From: Steroidobacteraceae bacterium
GTDB taxonomy: Bacteria > Pseudomonadota > Gammaproteobacteria > Steroidobacterales > Steroidobacteraceae
Length of the DNA stretch: 35,130 nucleotides
Reading direction: 5' to 3'
NCBI GenBank assembly: GCA_019634895.1
Contig: JAHCAM010000025.1
Location: forward strand, 1-35,130
Shown here: positions 1 through 9,409 of the stretch, piece by piece
How positions within the stretch are numbered: the first letter of the stretch is position 1
Layout of the letters: each line of letters starts with the position of its first letter
Made by a program: the position numbers and the translations under genes
The notes under the pieces: model-generated
What the model was told of the DNA's origin: nothing
Seen by the model: only the letters and a program-made list of their open reading frames with translations
The model's database searches: none

Positions 1-339
<339 letters not shown>

Positions 340-352
340 CGTGGGTCCGCGC

Positions 353-439
353 GGATAAAGGGGACGCGTCCAATTACCACGGAAGCAGCCGCCACCTCGG
401 GCTGCCGCAGGATGGTAATTGGACGCGTCCCCTTTATCC
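353..439. repeat. Long palindromic repeat, copy 1 (MITE/REPIN-like)
   Basis: Perfect 27-base inverted arms (353-379 and 413-439) flank a 33-base centre. The centre holds its own small hairpin (GCAGCC...GGCTGC). Each arm carries the core AAAGGGGACGCGTCCAATT, which itself contains the perfect 10-base palindrome GGACGCGTCC. The same core forms copy 2 at 23532-23580. The TAA inside the right arm, read on the minus strand, is the stop codon of rimI. Two copies of an arm-core palindrome in one window suggest a small dispersed non-autonomous element, like REP/REPIN sequences mobilised by RAYT transposases. No transposase gene is present here, so that class is inferred. Confidence 0.85.
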
Positions 440-919
440 TAGCGTGCCGAGCTCGAGGCGGTATACCAGCGCGTCCTCGCGGCCCTCGTGCGCCTGGTAG
501 TAGCCGCGGCGCTGGCCCACGCACTCGAATCCCGTCTGCTGGTAGAGCGCGATGGCGGCGCGGTTGGAGCGGCGCACCTCGAGGTAGGCGTCGCGGATGC
601 CGCGGTCGCGCGCGTGCCCGAGCACGGCGAGCAGCAGCTCGCGGCCGATGCCGCGGCGGCGCAGGCTGCCGGCGATGCAGAGGTTGAGCAGGTGCGCCTC
701 GCCCGCGCCCATCGACAGCACCGAGTAGCCCATCACGCCGTCGTCCGTCTCGACCACCACGCAGTAATAGCCGACGCGCAGGCAGTCGGCGAAGATCTGG
801 TCGCTCCACGGAAATGCGTAGGACTCGCGCTCCAGTTCGGCGATGCGCGGCAGGTCCGCCGGCGTCATCGGCCGCAGGCGCCAGGCCAGGCCCGGCATCT
901 CGTCACGCGCCGTGGCCAT
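434..919 (-). CDS. rimI: Ribosomal protein S18 alanine N-acetyltransferase RimI
   Basis: A GNAT-family acetyltransferase of 161 residues that should acetylate the N-terminal alanine of ribosomal protein S18. The RimI signature FPWS is at 36-39, the acetyl-CoA loop RRRGIG at about 87-92, the strand LEVRRSN at 113-119 and the ALYQQTGF segment near 124. The chosen ATG (919) has AAGGTG four bases upstream and overlaps the end of the glycosylase gene by 17 bases. An alternative ATG at 898, five bases beyond that stop, would give 154 residues and fits the usual RimI length slightly better. The stop codon TAA lies within the palindromic repeat at 353-439, so the last codons abut or run into the repeat; the ending ELGTLG may have been altered by its insertion. 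It lies in a pssA-udg-rimI operon. Confidence 0.9.
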   Translation of the reverse strand: MATARDEMPGLAWRLRPMTPADLPRIAELERESYAFPWSDQIFADCLRVGYYCVVVETDDGVMGYSVLSMGAGEAHLLNLCIAGSLRRRGIGRELLLAVLGHARDRGIRDAYLEVRRSNRAAIALYQQTGFECVGQRRGYYQAHEGREDALVYRLELGTLG

Positions 920-2606
920 GCAACACCTTGAGCGCGAGCTGCAGGTCGGCCCAGGACTTGCGCTTCTCGCCGGGCGAGCGCAGCAGGTAAGCGGGGTGAT
1001 AGGTGACGATGACCGGCACCGCGCCCAGGCGATGCACGCGGCCGCGCAGGCGCCCAAGCGTTTCCTCGCAGCCCAGCAGCCGCTGCGCCGCGATGCGCCC
1101 CACGCAGAGGATCGCGGCCGGCGCCACCAGTTCTATCTGCCGGCGCAGGTACGGCAGGCAGCGGTCGGACTCCTCCATGCTGGGGTCGCGGTTGTTGGGC
1201 GGGCGGCAGTTATGCACGACACCTCCTGCCGTCACGAAATTGTGTGTCTCATCCACGTCGATACAGAAGAACGACTTATCAGTGCGCTTTCGATCTGTGA
1301 CCTCCTCGACTTCAACATCATCGAACAACACCTGGGCAGGTTCGCGGTGCAGTCGGCCGGGATCGAACGCGATGCGCCCGGCCACCTCCGGGTGTAGCTT
1401 GTAGCGCATCGGCGGCGGAACAAACGGCGCAATCCGCTCCGACAGCTGCCTGGTCGCCGCCACGTCGAAATACAGCCTTCCGCGACTTATGGTTGCTCGG
1501 AGCCCGAGTCGCAGCAGGCCCTGGACTAGAACGCTGAGGTCATGCGCATCGAACGCGCACGTCGCGATCTCGGCCACCGGCTGCCGGCCCGGGCGAATGC
1601 GTGTGTGGCCGTCGTCCATGAACCAAAAGGCCAGCATCCGTTCATTGAGTCGAGTGCCAATCCATGGTGGCACGCGCTTCCTGGCCGCATAGAAATCCTG
1701 CCGGAGAATACGGAGCGCGCGATGCGCACGCGTGCGGACTTGCACGATCGGATACGACTTTGCCCCGCCGGATACAGCGGCAACCTGCATCTGACCAACG
1801 ACAGGCCTGAGCTCTGCGATCAGGCCGGATTTGAAAAGTGCGTAGTCGCGCTGCTGGGCGGAATGACTTGAGGAAAGAAGCGACGTGGCTGGCCGGATAT
1901 GACCATCGCCCAGCAGCGTACCGCACACAACATCGAATGCGAGCGGACTCAAGCCCTGCCCGGTTGCGACACGATCACCGCGTACAAGCTCTTCCACAGG
2001 AACGAAGCCGCGCTCGGTCATCACGGCATGGTCACCTGTCAACTGGATGCCGATGCGATGGACGCCAGCGTTCTTGGCCGAGCAATAACTAAGGCGGAAT
2101 ACGCGCCGGTTCCCGACACGCGACTCGTACCAGCCGACCACACGGCGCGGCACAATCCGGCCCATTTCATCCACCGACATGACGCGACCAGAGTACCGTG
2201 ACCGCACGAGGCGTCCGATACGGTCCCAAGAGCCGTCCTCCAGTTGAACAAGTGCGTTATATCTCAAGCACTTGAGGACATTCGCGATGTAGACGTCCCC
2301 GCGCTCGAATCCCGCGGCCCGCAGCATCGAGTTCAGCAGCATCCCTGCCCGGCCGACGAAGGGCTCGCCCTGGCGGTCCTCTTCCGCGCCCGGCGCCTCG
2401 CCCACGACCATGAGGCGCGCGTGGCGGTCGCCGGTCCCGAACACGGTCTGGGTGCGCGTCTCGCACAGGCTGCAGAGACGGCAGCCGCGCACGGCCTGCT
2501 CGAGTTCCGGCCATCCCGGGCCCGCGGCCGCGCCCGGCGCGTGGTCGCGCGGCAGGTACACGTCGACGCCCATCGCCTCGAGGATGGCCAGGCGTTGCGC
2601 GTCCAT
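903..2606 (-). CDS. Uracil-DNA glycosylase, family 4 (Fe-S type), interrupted in frame by an intein
   Basis: One reading frame of 567 codons encodes a family 4 uracil-DNA glycosylase split by an intein at residues 113-466. The spliced host protein would be 213 residues, normal for the family; it removes uracil from DNA to start base-excision repair. Extein landmarks are C42-x2-C45, motif I GEAPGAEEDRQGEPF (69-83), VYIANVLK before the insert, CRPPNNRDP after it (C467), C483, and the catalytic HPAYLLR (537-543). In solved family 4 enzymes the four cysteines, in the pattern CxxC...C-x15-C, bind [4Fe-4S]; all four are present with the same C-x15-C spacing once the intein is removed. The start ATG (2606) lies four bases after the pssA stop, so the two are probably translated from one message. 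Longer upstream frames would run into pssA. Activity depends on splicing, because the unspliced chain separates the cluster ligands by 354 residues. Confidence 0.95.
   Translation of the reverse strand: MDAQRLAILEAMGVDVYLPRDHAPGAAAGPGWPELEQAVRGCRLCSLCETRTQTVFGTGDRHARLMVVGEAPGAEEDRQGEPFVGRAGMLLNSMLRAAGFERGDVYIANVLKCLRYNALVQLEDGSWDRIGRLVRSRYSGRVMSVDEMGRIVPRRVVGWYESRVGNRRVFRLSYCSAKNAGVHRIGIQLTGDHAVMTERGFVPVEELVRGDRVATGQGLSPLAFDVVCGTLLGDGHIRPATSLLSSSHSAQQRDYALFKSGLIAELRPVVGQMQVAAVSGGAKSYPIVQVRTRAHRALRILRQDFYAARKRVPPWIGTRLNERMLAFWFMDDGHTRIRPGRQPVAEIATCAFDAHDLSVLVQGLLRLGLRATISRGRLYFDVAATRQLSERIAPFVPPPMRYKLHPEVAGRIAFDPGRLHREPAQVLFDDVEVEEVTDRKRTDKSFFCIDVDETHNFVTAGGVVHNCRPPNNRDPSMEESDRCLPYLRRQIELVAPAAILCVGRIAAQRLLGCEETLGRLRGRVHRLGAVPVIVTYHPAYLLRSPGEKRKSWADLQLALKVLHGHGA
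1209..2270 (-). mobile_element. Intein with LAGLIDADG homing endonuclease, inside the uracil-DNA glycosylase
   Basis: A 354-residue in-frame insert, residues C113 to N466 of the glycosylase ORF. It starts with the block A nucleophile Cys (CLRYNALVQLEDGSW). It carries block B LTGDHAV (T190, H193) and ends with block F (CIDVDETHNF...GGVVHN, with H455 and terminal H465-N466). The next residue is C467, the +1 extein nucleophile. All residues for standard class 1 splicing are therefore present. Between the splicing blocks is a homing endonuclease with two LAGLIDADG-like helices: VCGTLLGDGHI (D234) and MLAFWFMDDGHT (D331/D332), both keeping an acidic residue, so it may be active. The DNA looks noticeably less GC-rich than the flanking extein DNA, consistent with recent arrival. 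The boundaries follow from the host alignment (NVLK^CRPP) and the Cys...His-Asn/Cys rule. Confidence 0.93.
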
Positions 2607-2610
2607 GCGC

Positions 2611-3411
2611 TCAGTCCTGCGCAGCGCCCGCGCTGCGCGGGCGGCGCCGCAGCTTGGCCCAGCTCCAGGCAATGGGACCGGACAGGGCGAAGCCGAAGAA
2701 CAGCAGGAACAGCACCACCGGCGGGTCCACGGCGATCAGCGCGATCACCAGCGGCACCAGCAGCAGCTTCGAGTAGCGCACGCGCTCGCCCGCGGCGCGG
2801 TCCTTGAAGCTGCGGTACGGGAATCGGCTCACCATGAGCACCGCCGCCAGCACGGTCACGCCGAACGCCAGCACCAGGCCCGTCAGGCCGGTCAGGTCGA
2901 AGCCGAGCAGGCCCTCGGCCTCGTACTTGTGCGCGAGCCCGACGAAGGCGGCGACGATCGCCGCCGCCGACGGACTCGGCAGTCCCTCGAAGTAGCGCTT
3001 GTCCTGGATCGCGGAGCGCGCGTTGAAGCGCGCGAGCCGCATCGCCGTGCAGGCCGCGAAAAAGAAGGCGGCGACCCAGCCGAAGCGCCCCCACGCGGGG
3101 CCGTACTCGGCGATGCGCGCCACGCCCCACTGGTAGCAGACCACGGCAGGCGCGACGCCGAACGCGACCATGTCGGCGAGGCTGTCGAATTCCTTGCCGA
3201 ACGCCGTCTCGGTCCCCATCAGGCGCGCCACGCGCCCGTCGAGCCCGTCGAAGACCATTGCCACGAAGATCGCGGTCGCGGCGCGGCCGAAGTTGCCGTC
3301 GATCGCCGCGATCACGGCGTAGAAGCCGCCGAACAGGCAGCAGGTGGTCAGCAGGTTCGGCAGCAGGTAGATGCCGCGGCGCGTGCGGATTTCGTTGAGG
3401 TCCACTTTCAT
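2611..3411 (-). CDS. pssA: CDP-diacylglycerol-serine O-phosphatidyltransferase
   Basis: A 266-residue multi-pass membrane enzyme that joins CDP-diacylglycerol and L-serine to give phosphatidylserine, the precursor of phosphatidylethanolamine. The CDP-alcohol phosphotransferase signature D-G-x2-A-R-x8-G-x3-D-x3-D is complete: D58, G59, A62, R63, G72, D76 and D80. The start [19 protein letters not shown] and the segment RLARFN are typical of the integral-membrane type II PssA, not the PLD-like E. coli enzyme. Hydrophobic segments lie at about 15-37, 42-56, 110-125, 174-195 and 220-250. It is the first gene of a minus-strand run with the glycosylase (four-base gap) and rimI. It diverges from proS across 82 bases, which must hold promoters for both directions. 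Confidence 0.95.
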   Translation of the reverse strand: MKVDLNEIRTRRGIYLLPNLLTTCCLFGGFYAVIAAIDGNFGRAATAIFVAMVFDGLDGRVARLMGTETAFGKEFDSLADMVAFGVAPAVVCYQWGVARIAEYGPAWGRFGWVAAFFFAACTAMRLARFNARSAIQDKRYFEGLPSPSAAAIVAAFVGLAHKYEAEGLLGFDLTGLTGLVLAFGVTVLAAVLMVSRFPYRSFKDRAAGERVRYSKLLLVPLVIALIAVDPPVVLFLLFFGFALSGPIAWSWAKLRRRPRSAGAAQD

Positions 3412-3493
3412 GCGGCTGACATGGCAAGGCCACCGGGCAGCGCCTAAGATACCGCGCTTTGGGGCCGCTCACACGCCGGCCCGCAGGGGCGCC
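3412..3493. promoter_or_regulatory. Divergent pssA/proS promoter region
   Basis: This 82-base gap separates the two divergent starts. On the plus strand TAAGAT at 3445-3450 resembles a -10 box, with a weak ATGGCA 18 bases upstream. On the minus strand the overlapping TATCTT (3451-3446) could serve pssA. No convincing -35 hexamer is seen in either direction. The proS start is preceded by an AGGGGC ribosome-binding sequence. Confidence 0.3.
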
Positions 3494-5209
3494 ATGCGAC
3501 TGTCCGCTTACCCGATCCAGAACCTCAAGGAAGTGCCGGCCGAGGCCGAGGTCGCGAGCCACCGACTGATGCTGCGCGCCGGCCTGGTCCGCCGCGTCGC
3601 CGGCGGCCTGTACACCTGGCTGCCGATGGGCCTCAGGGTGCTGCGCAGGGTCGAGCGCGTGATCCGCGAGGAGATGGACCGCGCCGGCGCGCTCGAAATC
3701 TCGATGCCGGTCGCGCAGCCGGCCGAACTCTGGGTCGAGTCGGGCCGCTGGGACCAGTTCGGGCCGGAACTGCTGCGCTTCAAGGACCGCCACGACCGCG
3801 GCATGGTGCTCGGCCCCACGCACGAGGAGGTCGTCACCGACCTGGCGCGGCGCGAACTGAAGAGCTACCGCCAGCTGCCGGTCAACTTCTACCAGATCCA
3901 GACCAAGTTCCGCGACGAGATCCGCCCGCGCTTCGGCGTCATGCGCGCGCGCGAGTTCGTGATGAAGGACGCCTACAGCTTCCATGCCGACGAGGCCTCG
4001 CTCGAGCAGGGCTACCGGCGCATGTACGACGCCTACGCGGCGATCTTCACGCGCCTCGGCCTGCGCTTCCGCGCGGTGCACGCCGACACCGGCGCCATCG
4101 GCGGCAGCGCCTCGCAGGAATTCCACGTGCTCGCCGACTCCGGCGAGGACGCGATCGCGTTCTCCGACGGCGACGACTACGCGGCGAATCTGGAGCTCGC
4201 CGAGGCGCTGGCGCCGGCGGCCCCGAGGCCGGCGCCGTCGCAGCCGCAGGCGCAGGTGGCCACGCCCGGCGCGCGCACCATCGCCGAAGTCGGCGCACGG
4301 CTGAAACTGCCGGCGTCGCGCCTGCTGAAGACGCTGATCGTCGAGGGCGCGGACGGCGGGCTGGTCGCGCTCGCGCTGCGCGGCGACCACGAGCTGAACG
4401 CCCTGAAGGCGCAGAAGCTGCCGCAGGTGGCGAAGCCGCTGCGCATGGCCGACGCGGCGCGCATTGCCGGCACCCTCGGCTGCGAGCCCGGCTTCCTCGG
4501 GCCGGTCGGGCTCGCGATCCCGGTGATCGCGGACCGTTCCGCCGCGGCGCTGGCGGACTTCGCCTGTGGCGCCAACCGCCCGGATGCGCACCTCACGGGC
4601 GTCAACTGGGGCCGCGACCTGGCGGAGCCCGCGGTCGCGGACCTGCGCAACGCCGTCCAGGGCGACCCGAGCCCCGGCGGGCGCGGCACGCTCTCGATCG
4701 CGCGCGGCATCGAAGTCGGTCACATTTTCCAGCTCGGACGCAAGTACAGCGAGGCGATGGGCGCTACCGTGCTCGACGATGCGGGCCGGACCATCGTCAT
4801 GACCATGGGCTGCTACGGCATCGGCGTCACGCGCATCGTCGCGGCGGCGATCGAGCAGAACCACGACGAGCGCGGCATCCTCTGGCCGGCGCCGCTGGCG
4901 CCCTTCGACGTCGTGCTCGTCGGTCTCAACTGGGAGAAGGCGGCCGCGGTGCGCGAGACCGCGGAACGGATCTACCGCGAGCTCACGGGCGCCGGCATCG
5001 AGGTGCTGCTCGACGACCGCGATGCGCGCCCGGGCGTGAAGTTCGCGGACGCCGAACTCATCGGCATTCCCCACCGCGTGGTGGTGTCGGAACGCGGCAT
5101 CGCGGCGGGCCGGCTCGAGTACCGCCATCGCCGCGCCGCCGGCAACGAGGATTTCCCGCTCGACTCCGCGCTGCCGTTCATCCGGGAACGCCTGGCCGCA
5201 TCCGGGTGA
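3494..5209 (+). CDS. proS: Proline-tRNA ligase (bacterial type)
   Basis: A 571-residue class II aminoacyl-tRNA synthetase that charges tRNA-Pro, matching the usual bacterial length of about 570. Visible features are the start [19 protein letters not shown], the GPTHEE element (107-112), motif 2 [21 protein letters not shown] (split around residues 139-159) and motif 3 around GCYGIGVTR (about 438-446). The region between motifs 2 and 3 is the large INS editing domain that removes misacylated alanine. It is followed by a C-terminal anticodon-binding domain ([13 protein letters not shown]...[20 protein letters not shown]). The ATG at 3494 is chosen over upstream in-frame starts, which would extend into pssA and lack homology; AGGGGC lies just before it. 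The next gene, a lytic transglycosylase, begins 11 bases after the stop. Confidence 0.96.
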   Translation: MRLSAYPIQNLKEVPAEAEVASHRLMLRAGLVRRVAGGLYTWLPMGLRVLRRVERVIREEMDRAGALEISMPVAQPAELWVESGRWDQFGPELLRFKDRHDRGMVLGPTHEEVVTDLARRELKSYRQLPVNFYQIQTKFRDEIRPRFGVMRAREFVMKDAYSFHADEASLEQGYRRMYDAYAAIFTRLGLRFRAVHADTGAIGGSASQEFHVLADSGEDAIAFSDGDDYAANLELAEALAPAAPRPAPSQPQAQVATPGARTIAEVGARLKLPASRLLKTLIVEGADGGLVALALRGDHELNALKAQKLPQVAKPLRMADAARIAGTLGCEPGFLGPVGLAIPVIADRSAAALADFACGANRPDAHLTGVNWGRDLAEPAVADLRNAVQGDPSPGGRGTLSIARGIEVGHIFQLGRKYSEAMGATVLDDAGRTIVMTMGCYGIGVTRIVAAAIEQNHDERGILWPAPLAPFDVVLVGLNWEKAAAVRETAERIYRELTGAGIEVLLDDRDARPGVKFADAELIGIPHRVVVSERGIAAGRLEYRHRRAAGNEDFPLDSALPFIRERLAASG

Positions 5210-5220
5210 CGGTCGCCGCG

Positions 5221-5832
5221 ATGCCGCGACTCCTGCTGCAGGCCGTCACCGCGCTCGCCGGTCTCGTCCTTGCGGCGGCTGCCGCCGCGGACAGCCAGCG
5301 CGATCCGGGCCTGCGCGAGGTGATCGCCGCGGCCATCCGCGCCACGCCCTGCTACGAGGGCAAGTACGACGACGTGGTCTGGTTCGCGCTGATGCGCCCG
5401 CGCGTCGAGGCCAGGCTGCGCCGGCTGCCGCAGGACCTGCGGCTCGGCGAGGACACGGCGGCGGCCGCGGAACGCATCCTGCACGCGGTCCACTGCGAGT
5501 CGAGCAAGCACGCGATGCTGCGCGACCGGCCGCACCTGGTGCTCGCCGTGATCGACGTCGAGAGCGCGTTCGATCCCTTCGCCGTGTCCTCGGCGGGCGC
5601 GGTCGGGCTGATGCAGGTGATGCCGTTCTGGCCCAACCAGCTCGGACTGTCCAATCGCGACCTGATCGACGTCGAGATGAACGTGCGCATGGGCACCAGC
5701 ATCCTCGCCTACTATCTCGACCGCGAGCGCGGCGATTACCGGCGCGCGCTCGGCCGCTACAACGGCAGCCTCGGCAAGCGCCAGTATCCGGACCTGGTGC
5801 TCGGGCGGCTGAACTCGCGCTGGAGCCGCTGA
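5221..5832 (+). CDS. Periplasmic lytic transglycosylase (SLT domain)
   Basis: A 203-residue exported protein with a goose-type/SLT lytic transglycosylase domain, expected to cleave the MurNAc-GlcNAc bond of peptidoglycan with formation of 1,6-anhydroMurNAc. Residues 1-23 form a signal peptide (MPRLLLQAV...AAAAADS). The catalytic glutamate is E114 in VIDVESAFDPFAVSSAGAVG, followed by the family motifs GLMQVMPFW and NVRMGTSILAYYL, and the late ALGRYNGS segment. Two cysteines (C44, C92) could form a disulfide. An upstream GTG at 5206 overlaps the proS stop and would add five residues before the signal peptide; the ATG at 5221 is preferred. The gene follows proS directly, a common arrangement in gammaproteobacteria, and is probably co-transcribed with it. 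Its specific Mlt class cannot be assigned from motifs alone. Confidence 0.9.
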   Translation: MPRLLLQAVTALAGLVLAAAAAADSQRDPGLREVIAAAIRATPCYEGKYDDVVWFALMRPRVEARLRRLPQDLRLGEDTAAAAERILHAVHCESSKHAMLRDRPHLVLAVIDVESAFDPFAVSSAGAVGLMQVMPFWPNQLGLSNRDLIDVEMNVRMGTSILAYYLDRERGDYRRALGRYNGSLGKRQYPDLVLGRLNSRWSR

Positions 5833-7067
<1,235 letters not shown>

Positions 7068-7068
7068 T

Positions 7069-7767
7069 TCAGGCCCCGCCCCGGCCGAGCCAGTCGCGCA
7101 CGAATGGCACGGTGAGGCGGCGCTGCGCCGCCAGCGACTCGGTATCCAGCTCGTCGAGCAGCCGGCACAGCGCCGCGAAATCACGCGGCGCGCGGCGCGT
7201 CAGGTAGCCCAGGGTTTCGGGAGGCAGCTCCAGGCCCCGGTGCCGGGCGCGGCGCAGCAGCGCTTCCGCCTGCTCGGATTCCGCCAGCGGCTGCAGGCGG
7301 CGGACCTGCGCCGAGGCCAGGCGCGAAGCGAGGTCGCGCAGCCCGAACGGGATCGCGGCCGGCGCCGCGGAGGCCGCGAGCACCAGCCGGCCGTGCTGCT
7401 CCGCGAGCTCGTTCCAGAGCGTGAACAGCGCGCGTTCCCAGCCCGCGTCGCCCGCGACCGACTCGACGTCGTCGAGCGCGACCAGCCCCAGCCGCTCGAA
7501 GCCCGCGAGCATCGCCGGGTCGGCGCCGCGCGCTGCGGCCAGCGGCAGCCAGGCGGCGGTCAGGCCGTACTCGCCGGCGCGCGCGCAGGCCGCCTGCAGC
7601 AGGTGGCTGCGGCCGCAGCCCGGAGGTCCGTACAGCCACAGGGGTCCGTGGCCCGGCTCGGCGACCAGCGCGACGAGCGCCAGCACGGCCTCGCGGTTGC
7701 CGCCCTCGTGGAAGGTCTCGAAGCGGTGCGTGACGGCGAGCTGGACGCCGAGCGGCAGCTGCCGCAT
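7069..7767 (-). CDS. hda: DnaA regulatory inactivator Hda
   Basis: A 232-residue AAA+ protein homologous to DnaA domain III. Bound to the sliding clamp, Hda stimulates ATP hydrolysis by DnaA and so prevents repeated initiation of replication. The N-terminal QLPLGVQL (3-10) contains the QL[SP]L-type clamp-binding motif. The Walker A loop is GPPGCGRS (47-54), with arginine in place of lysine as in E. coli Hda. The Walker B-like segment is LVALDDVE, and the sensor/arginine-finger region includes LRDLASRLAS. Length and layout match the family, and no DnaA DNA-binding domain follows. It is the last gene of a minus-strand run DUF2066-pgsA-hda, 18 bases after pgsA. Confidence 0.93.
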   Translation of the reverse strand: MRQLPLGVQLAVTHRFETFHEGGNREAVLALVALVAEPGHGPLWLYGPPGCGRSHLLQAACARAGEYGLTAAWLPLAAARGADPAMLAGFERLGLVALDDVESVAGDAGWERALFTLWNELAEQHGRLVLAASAAPAAIPFGLRDLASRLASAQVRRLQPLAESEQAEALLRRARHRGLELPPETLGYLTRRAPRDFAALCRLLDELDTESLAAQRRLTVPFVRDWLGRGGA

Positions 7768-7785
7768 GGGAAACCCCCGGGCAGC

Positions 7786-8352
7786 CTACGCCGCGGCGCG
7801 GCGCGCGCGGCTGACCGCGACCGCCTTGCGCACGTAGGTCGCGACGTAATCCACGCCGCTCACGACCGTGGTCACCAGCACCAGTGCGCCGAGTGCCGTC
7901 ACCGGCCACTGCGGGAAATCCGGGAAGGCGGCGCGCCAGACCACGGCGATCACGAACAGCAACTGCACCAGCGTGTTGAGTTTCGAGGGCACCGTCGGCC
8001 GTCCTTCCAGCGGCCCGAACAGCCACTTGTAGACGCCCGCGCCGATGCCGATCACGAAGTCCCGTGTCACCGCGACCGCCGCCAGCCAGGCCGGCACCAG
8101 GCCGACCCAGGCGAGCGTGATGAAGACGCTGACCAGCAGCAGCTTGTCCGCGAGCGGATCCAGCACCTTGCCGAGCTCGCTGGTCCAGCCGAAGGTCTTG
8201 GCAAGGTAGCCATCGAGCACGTCGGAAGCCGCCGCGACCGCGAACAGCAACAGCGTCGGGCCATAGCGGCCCTCGGCCAGCAGCATCACGATCGGCACCG
8301 TCAGTGCGATGCGCAGGATGCAGATCAGGTTGGGGACCGCGGCCAGCGTCAT
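7786..8352 (-). CDS. pgsA: CDP-diacylglycerol-glycerol-3-phosphate 3-phosphatidyltransferase
   Basis: A 188-residue inner-membrane enzyme that makes phosphatidylglycerol phosphate, the first committed step to phosphatidylglycerol and cardiolipin. The CDP-alcohol phosphotransferase signature is SDVLDGYLAK followed by GKVLDPLADKLL, with all the metal-binding aspartates. The start VPNLICILRIALTVPIV is typical of PgsA, as is the length. Several hydrophobic helices follow. PgsA and PssA (2611-3411) are paralogues with different substrates; the PgsA-type N-terminus and shorter length separate them. The ATG at 8352 overlaps the stop of the DUF2066 gene (ATGA), so the two are probably translationally coupled. 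The gene context between DUF2066 and hda is not tied to its function. Confidence 0.93.
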   Translation of the reverse strand: MTLAAVPNLICILRIALTVPIVMLLAEGRYGPTLLLFAVAAASDVLDGYLAKTFGWTSELGKVLDPLADKLLLVSVFITLAWVGLVPAWLAAVAVTRDFVIGIGAGVYKWLFGPLEGRPTVPSKLNTLVQLLFVIAVVWRAAFPDFPQWPVTALGALVLVTTVVSGVDYVATYVRKAVAVSRARRAAA

Positions 8353-9353
8353 GGCCGCAGCGAGAAGATCATGCGCGACGCATCCACGCCGGTCAGACGG
8401 CCGTCGCGGCGGATGGCCTCGGCGAGCGCGGCCGGGTCGCCGCGGACGTTGACCAGGAACGAGACCGCATCCGGCGTGACCTCGTCCACCGCGACGCCGC
8501 GCACCGGCGGCAGGCGCGAGAGCGTCCGCATCGCCAGCGCATAGTCCTCCAGCGAGGCAACGCCCATGACCGTGACCACCTGTTCGGTGCGCCGGGCCGC
8601 GCCGCGCGTGGCATGCAGGCTCGCGTAGCGGTCGGCGGCGAGGTCGGGCCCGGCCTCGAGCTCGCCGGCCGATCGCGCCGTCAGGCCGGCGGCGACGAAC
8701 GTCCACTCGGTCGCGAAGCCGCCGCCCGGTGCCGCCGTGGCGCGCCCGATCAGCACGCCCTCGGCGCCGTAGCGCCGCGCGGCCTCGATGAGCGGCGCGT
8801 GCTCGCCGGACCAGGCCTGCTGCAGCGAGCGGACCAGGTCGTCGCCCGGCCCCGGCCAGACGATCGGCAGGCCGCGGCGCGAGGCGCCGCGTTCGACCCG
8901 GGCGCGTTCCTCGCCCTCCGCGCCCGTGTGCACCAGTGCGCGCCGGCCGGCGCCGCGGTCGAGCGCCAGCCACACCAGCGTCAGCGGGCGCTCGTCGCCC
9001 CAGTAGGCGAGGCCGGAGGCGTCGATGGCGTTCTCGATCGCCGGTCCGTCGAAGGTCACGGCGAGCTGGCCGCCCGGCGAGCGGCGGAAGCTCTTCACAT
9101 AGCGCGAGGCCTGGGCCACCAGCGGCGCGAGGTACTCGAGGTCGGGCGCGTCGGCCCGCCCGGTGGCCCGCACCAGCACGTCGCGCATCGCCTCGCGGAA
9201 CGCCGCTTCGTTGTTGCCGGCATACGGCACCGTGACCGAGTACAGGTCGCCGAGGGACTCCGCGGACGCGGGCTGCCAGGCCTGCGCGCCGGCCAACAGC
9301 ACGAGCCAGAGGCACGGCGCGATCAGGCGGCAGCGGTTCGGTCGGGACGTCAC
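8349..9353 (-). CDS. DUF2066 domain-containing secreted protein
   Basis: A DUF2066 family protein of 334 residues with unknown role. With a GTG start at 9353 the protein begins [19 protein letters not shown] and has a clear signal peptide ending near ASA-ES. The mature part begins [20 protein letters not shown], the usual DUF2066 opening. It continues with [11 protein letters not shown] and a long alpha/beta region ending in [19 protein letters not shown]. Longer frames upstream would pass through the purM promoter and add unrelated residues. A -10-like TACTAT lies just six bases before the GTG, suggesting a leaderless message. DUF2066 genes commonly sit divergent from purM in gammaproteobacteria, as here. 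The gene ends in an ATGA overlap with pgsA. Confidence 0.82.
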   Translation of the reverse strand: MTSRPNRCRLIAPCLWLVLLAGAQAWQPASAESLGDLYSVTVPYAGNNEAAFREAMRDVLVRATGRADAPDLEYLAPLVAQASRYVKSFRRSPGGQLAVTFDGPAIENAIDASGLAYWGDERPLTLVWLALDRGAGRRALVHTGAEGEERARVERGASRRGLPIVWPGPGDDLVRSLQQAWSGEHAPLIEAARRYGAEGVLIGRATAAPGGGFATEWTFVAAGLTARSAGELEAGPDLAADRYASLHATRGAARRTEQVVTVMGVASLEDYALAMRTLSRLPPVRGVAVDEVTPDAVSFLVNVRGDPAALAEAIRRDGRLTGVDASRMIFSLRP

Positions 9354-9355
9354 GC

Positions 9356-9366
9356 TACAATAGTAC
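9356..9366. promoter_or_regulatory. Overlapping divergent -10 boxes for purM and the DUF2066 gene
   Basis: On the plus strand GCTACAAT gives a -10 box TACAAT at 9356-9361, about 49 bases before the purM ATG. On the minus strand TACTAT (9365-9360) is a -10-like box six bases before the GTG of the DUF2066 gene. The two boxes overlap, so polymerase binding in the two directions would compete. Neither has a clear -35 hexamer. Confidence 0.45.
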
Positions 9367-9409
9367 ACCGCCCGCGCGACGGGCCCCGCCAGGCGCCCGT
9401 CTCCGCCCG

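Noticed and set aside
434..1057. A 207-residue RimI starting at 1057
   Set aside because: The extra N-terminus overlaps the glycosylase in another frame and lacks GNAT-like sequence; family alignment starts near 898-919.
1209..2270. A free-standing homing endonuclease or frameshifted gene inside the glycosylase
   Set aside because: The whole insert is in frame with both exteins and has splicing blocks at both ends, so an intein explains it without a separate gene or frameshift.
2333..5128. A 931-codon minus-strand frame spanning proS, pssA and part of the glycosylase
   Set aside because: It is antisense to proS and out of frame in pssA. The sequence is low-complexity and shows no recognisable domain.
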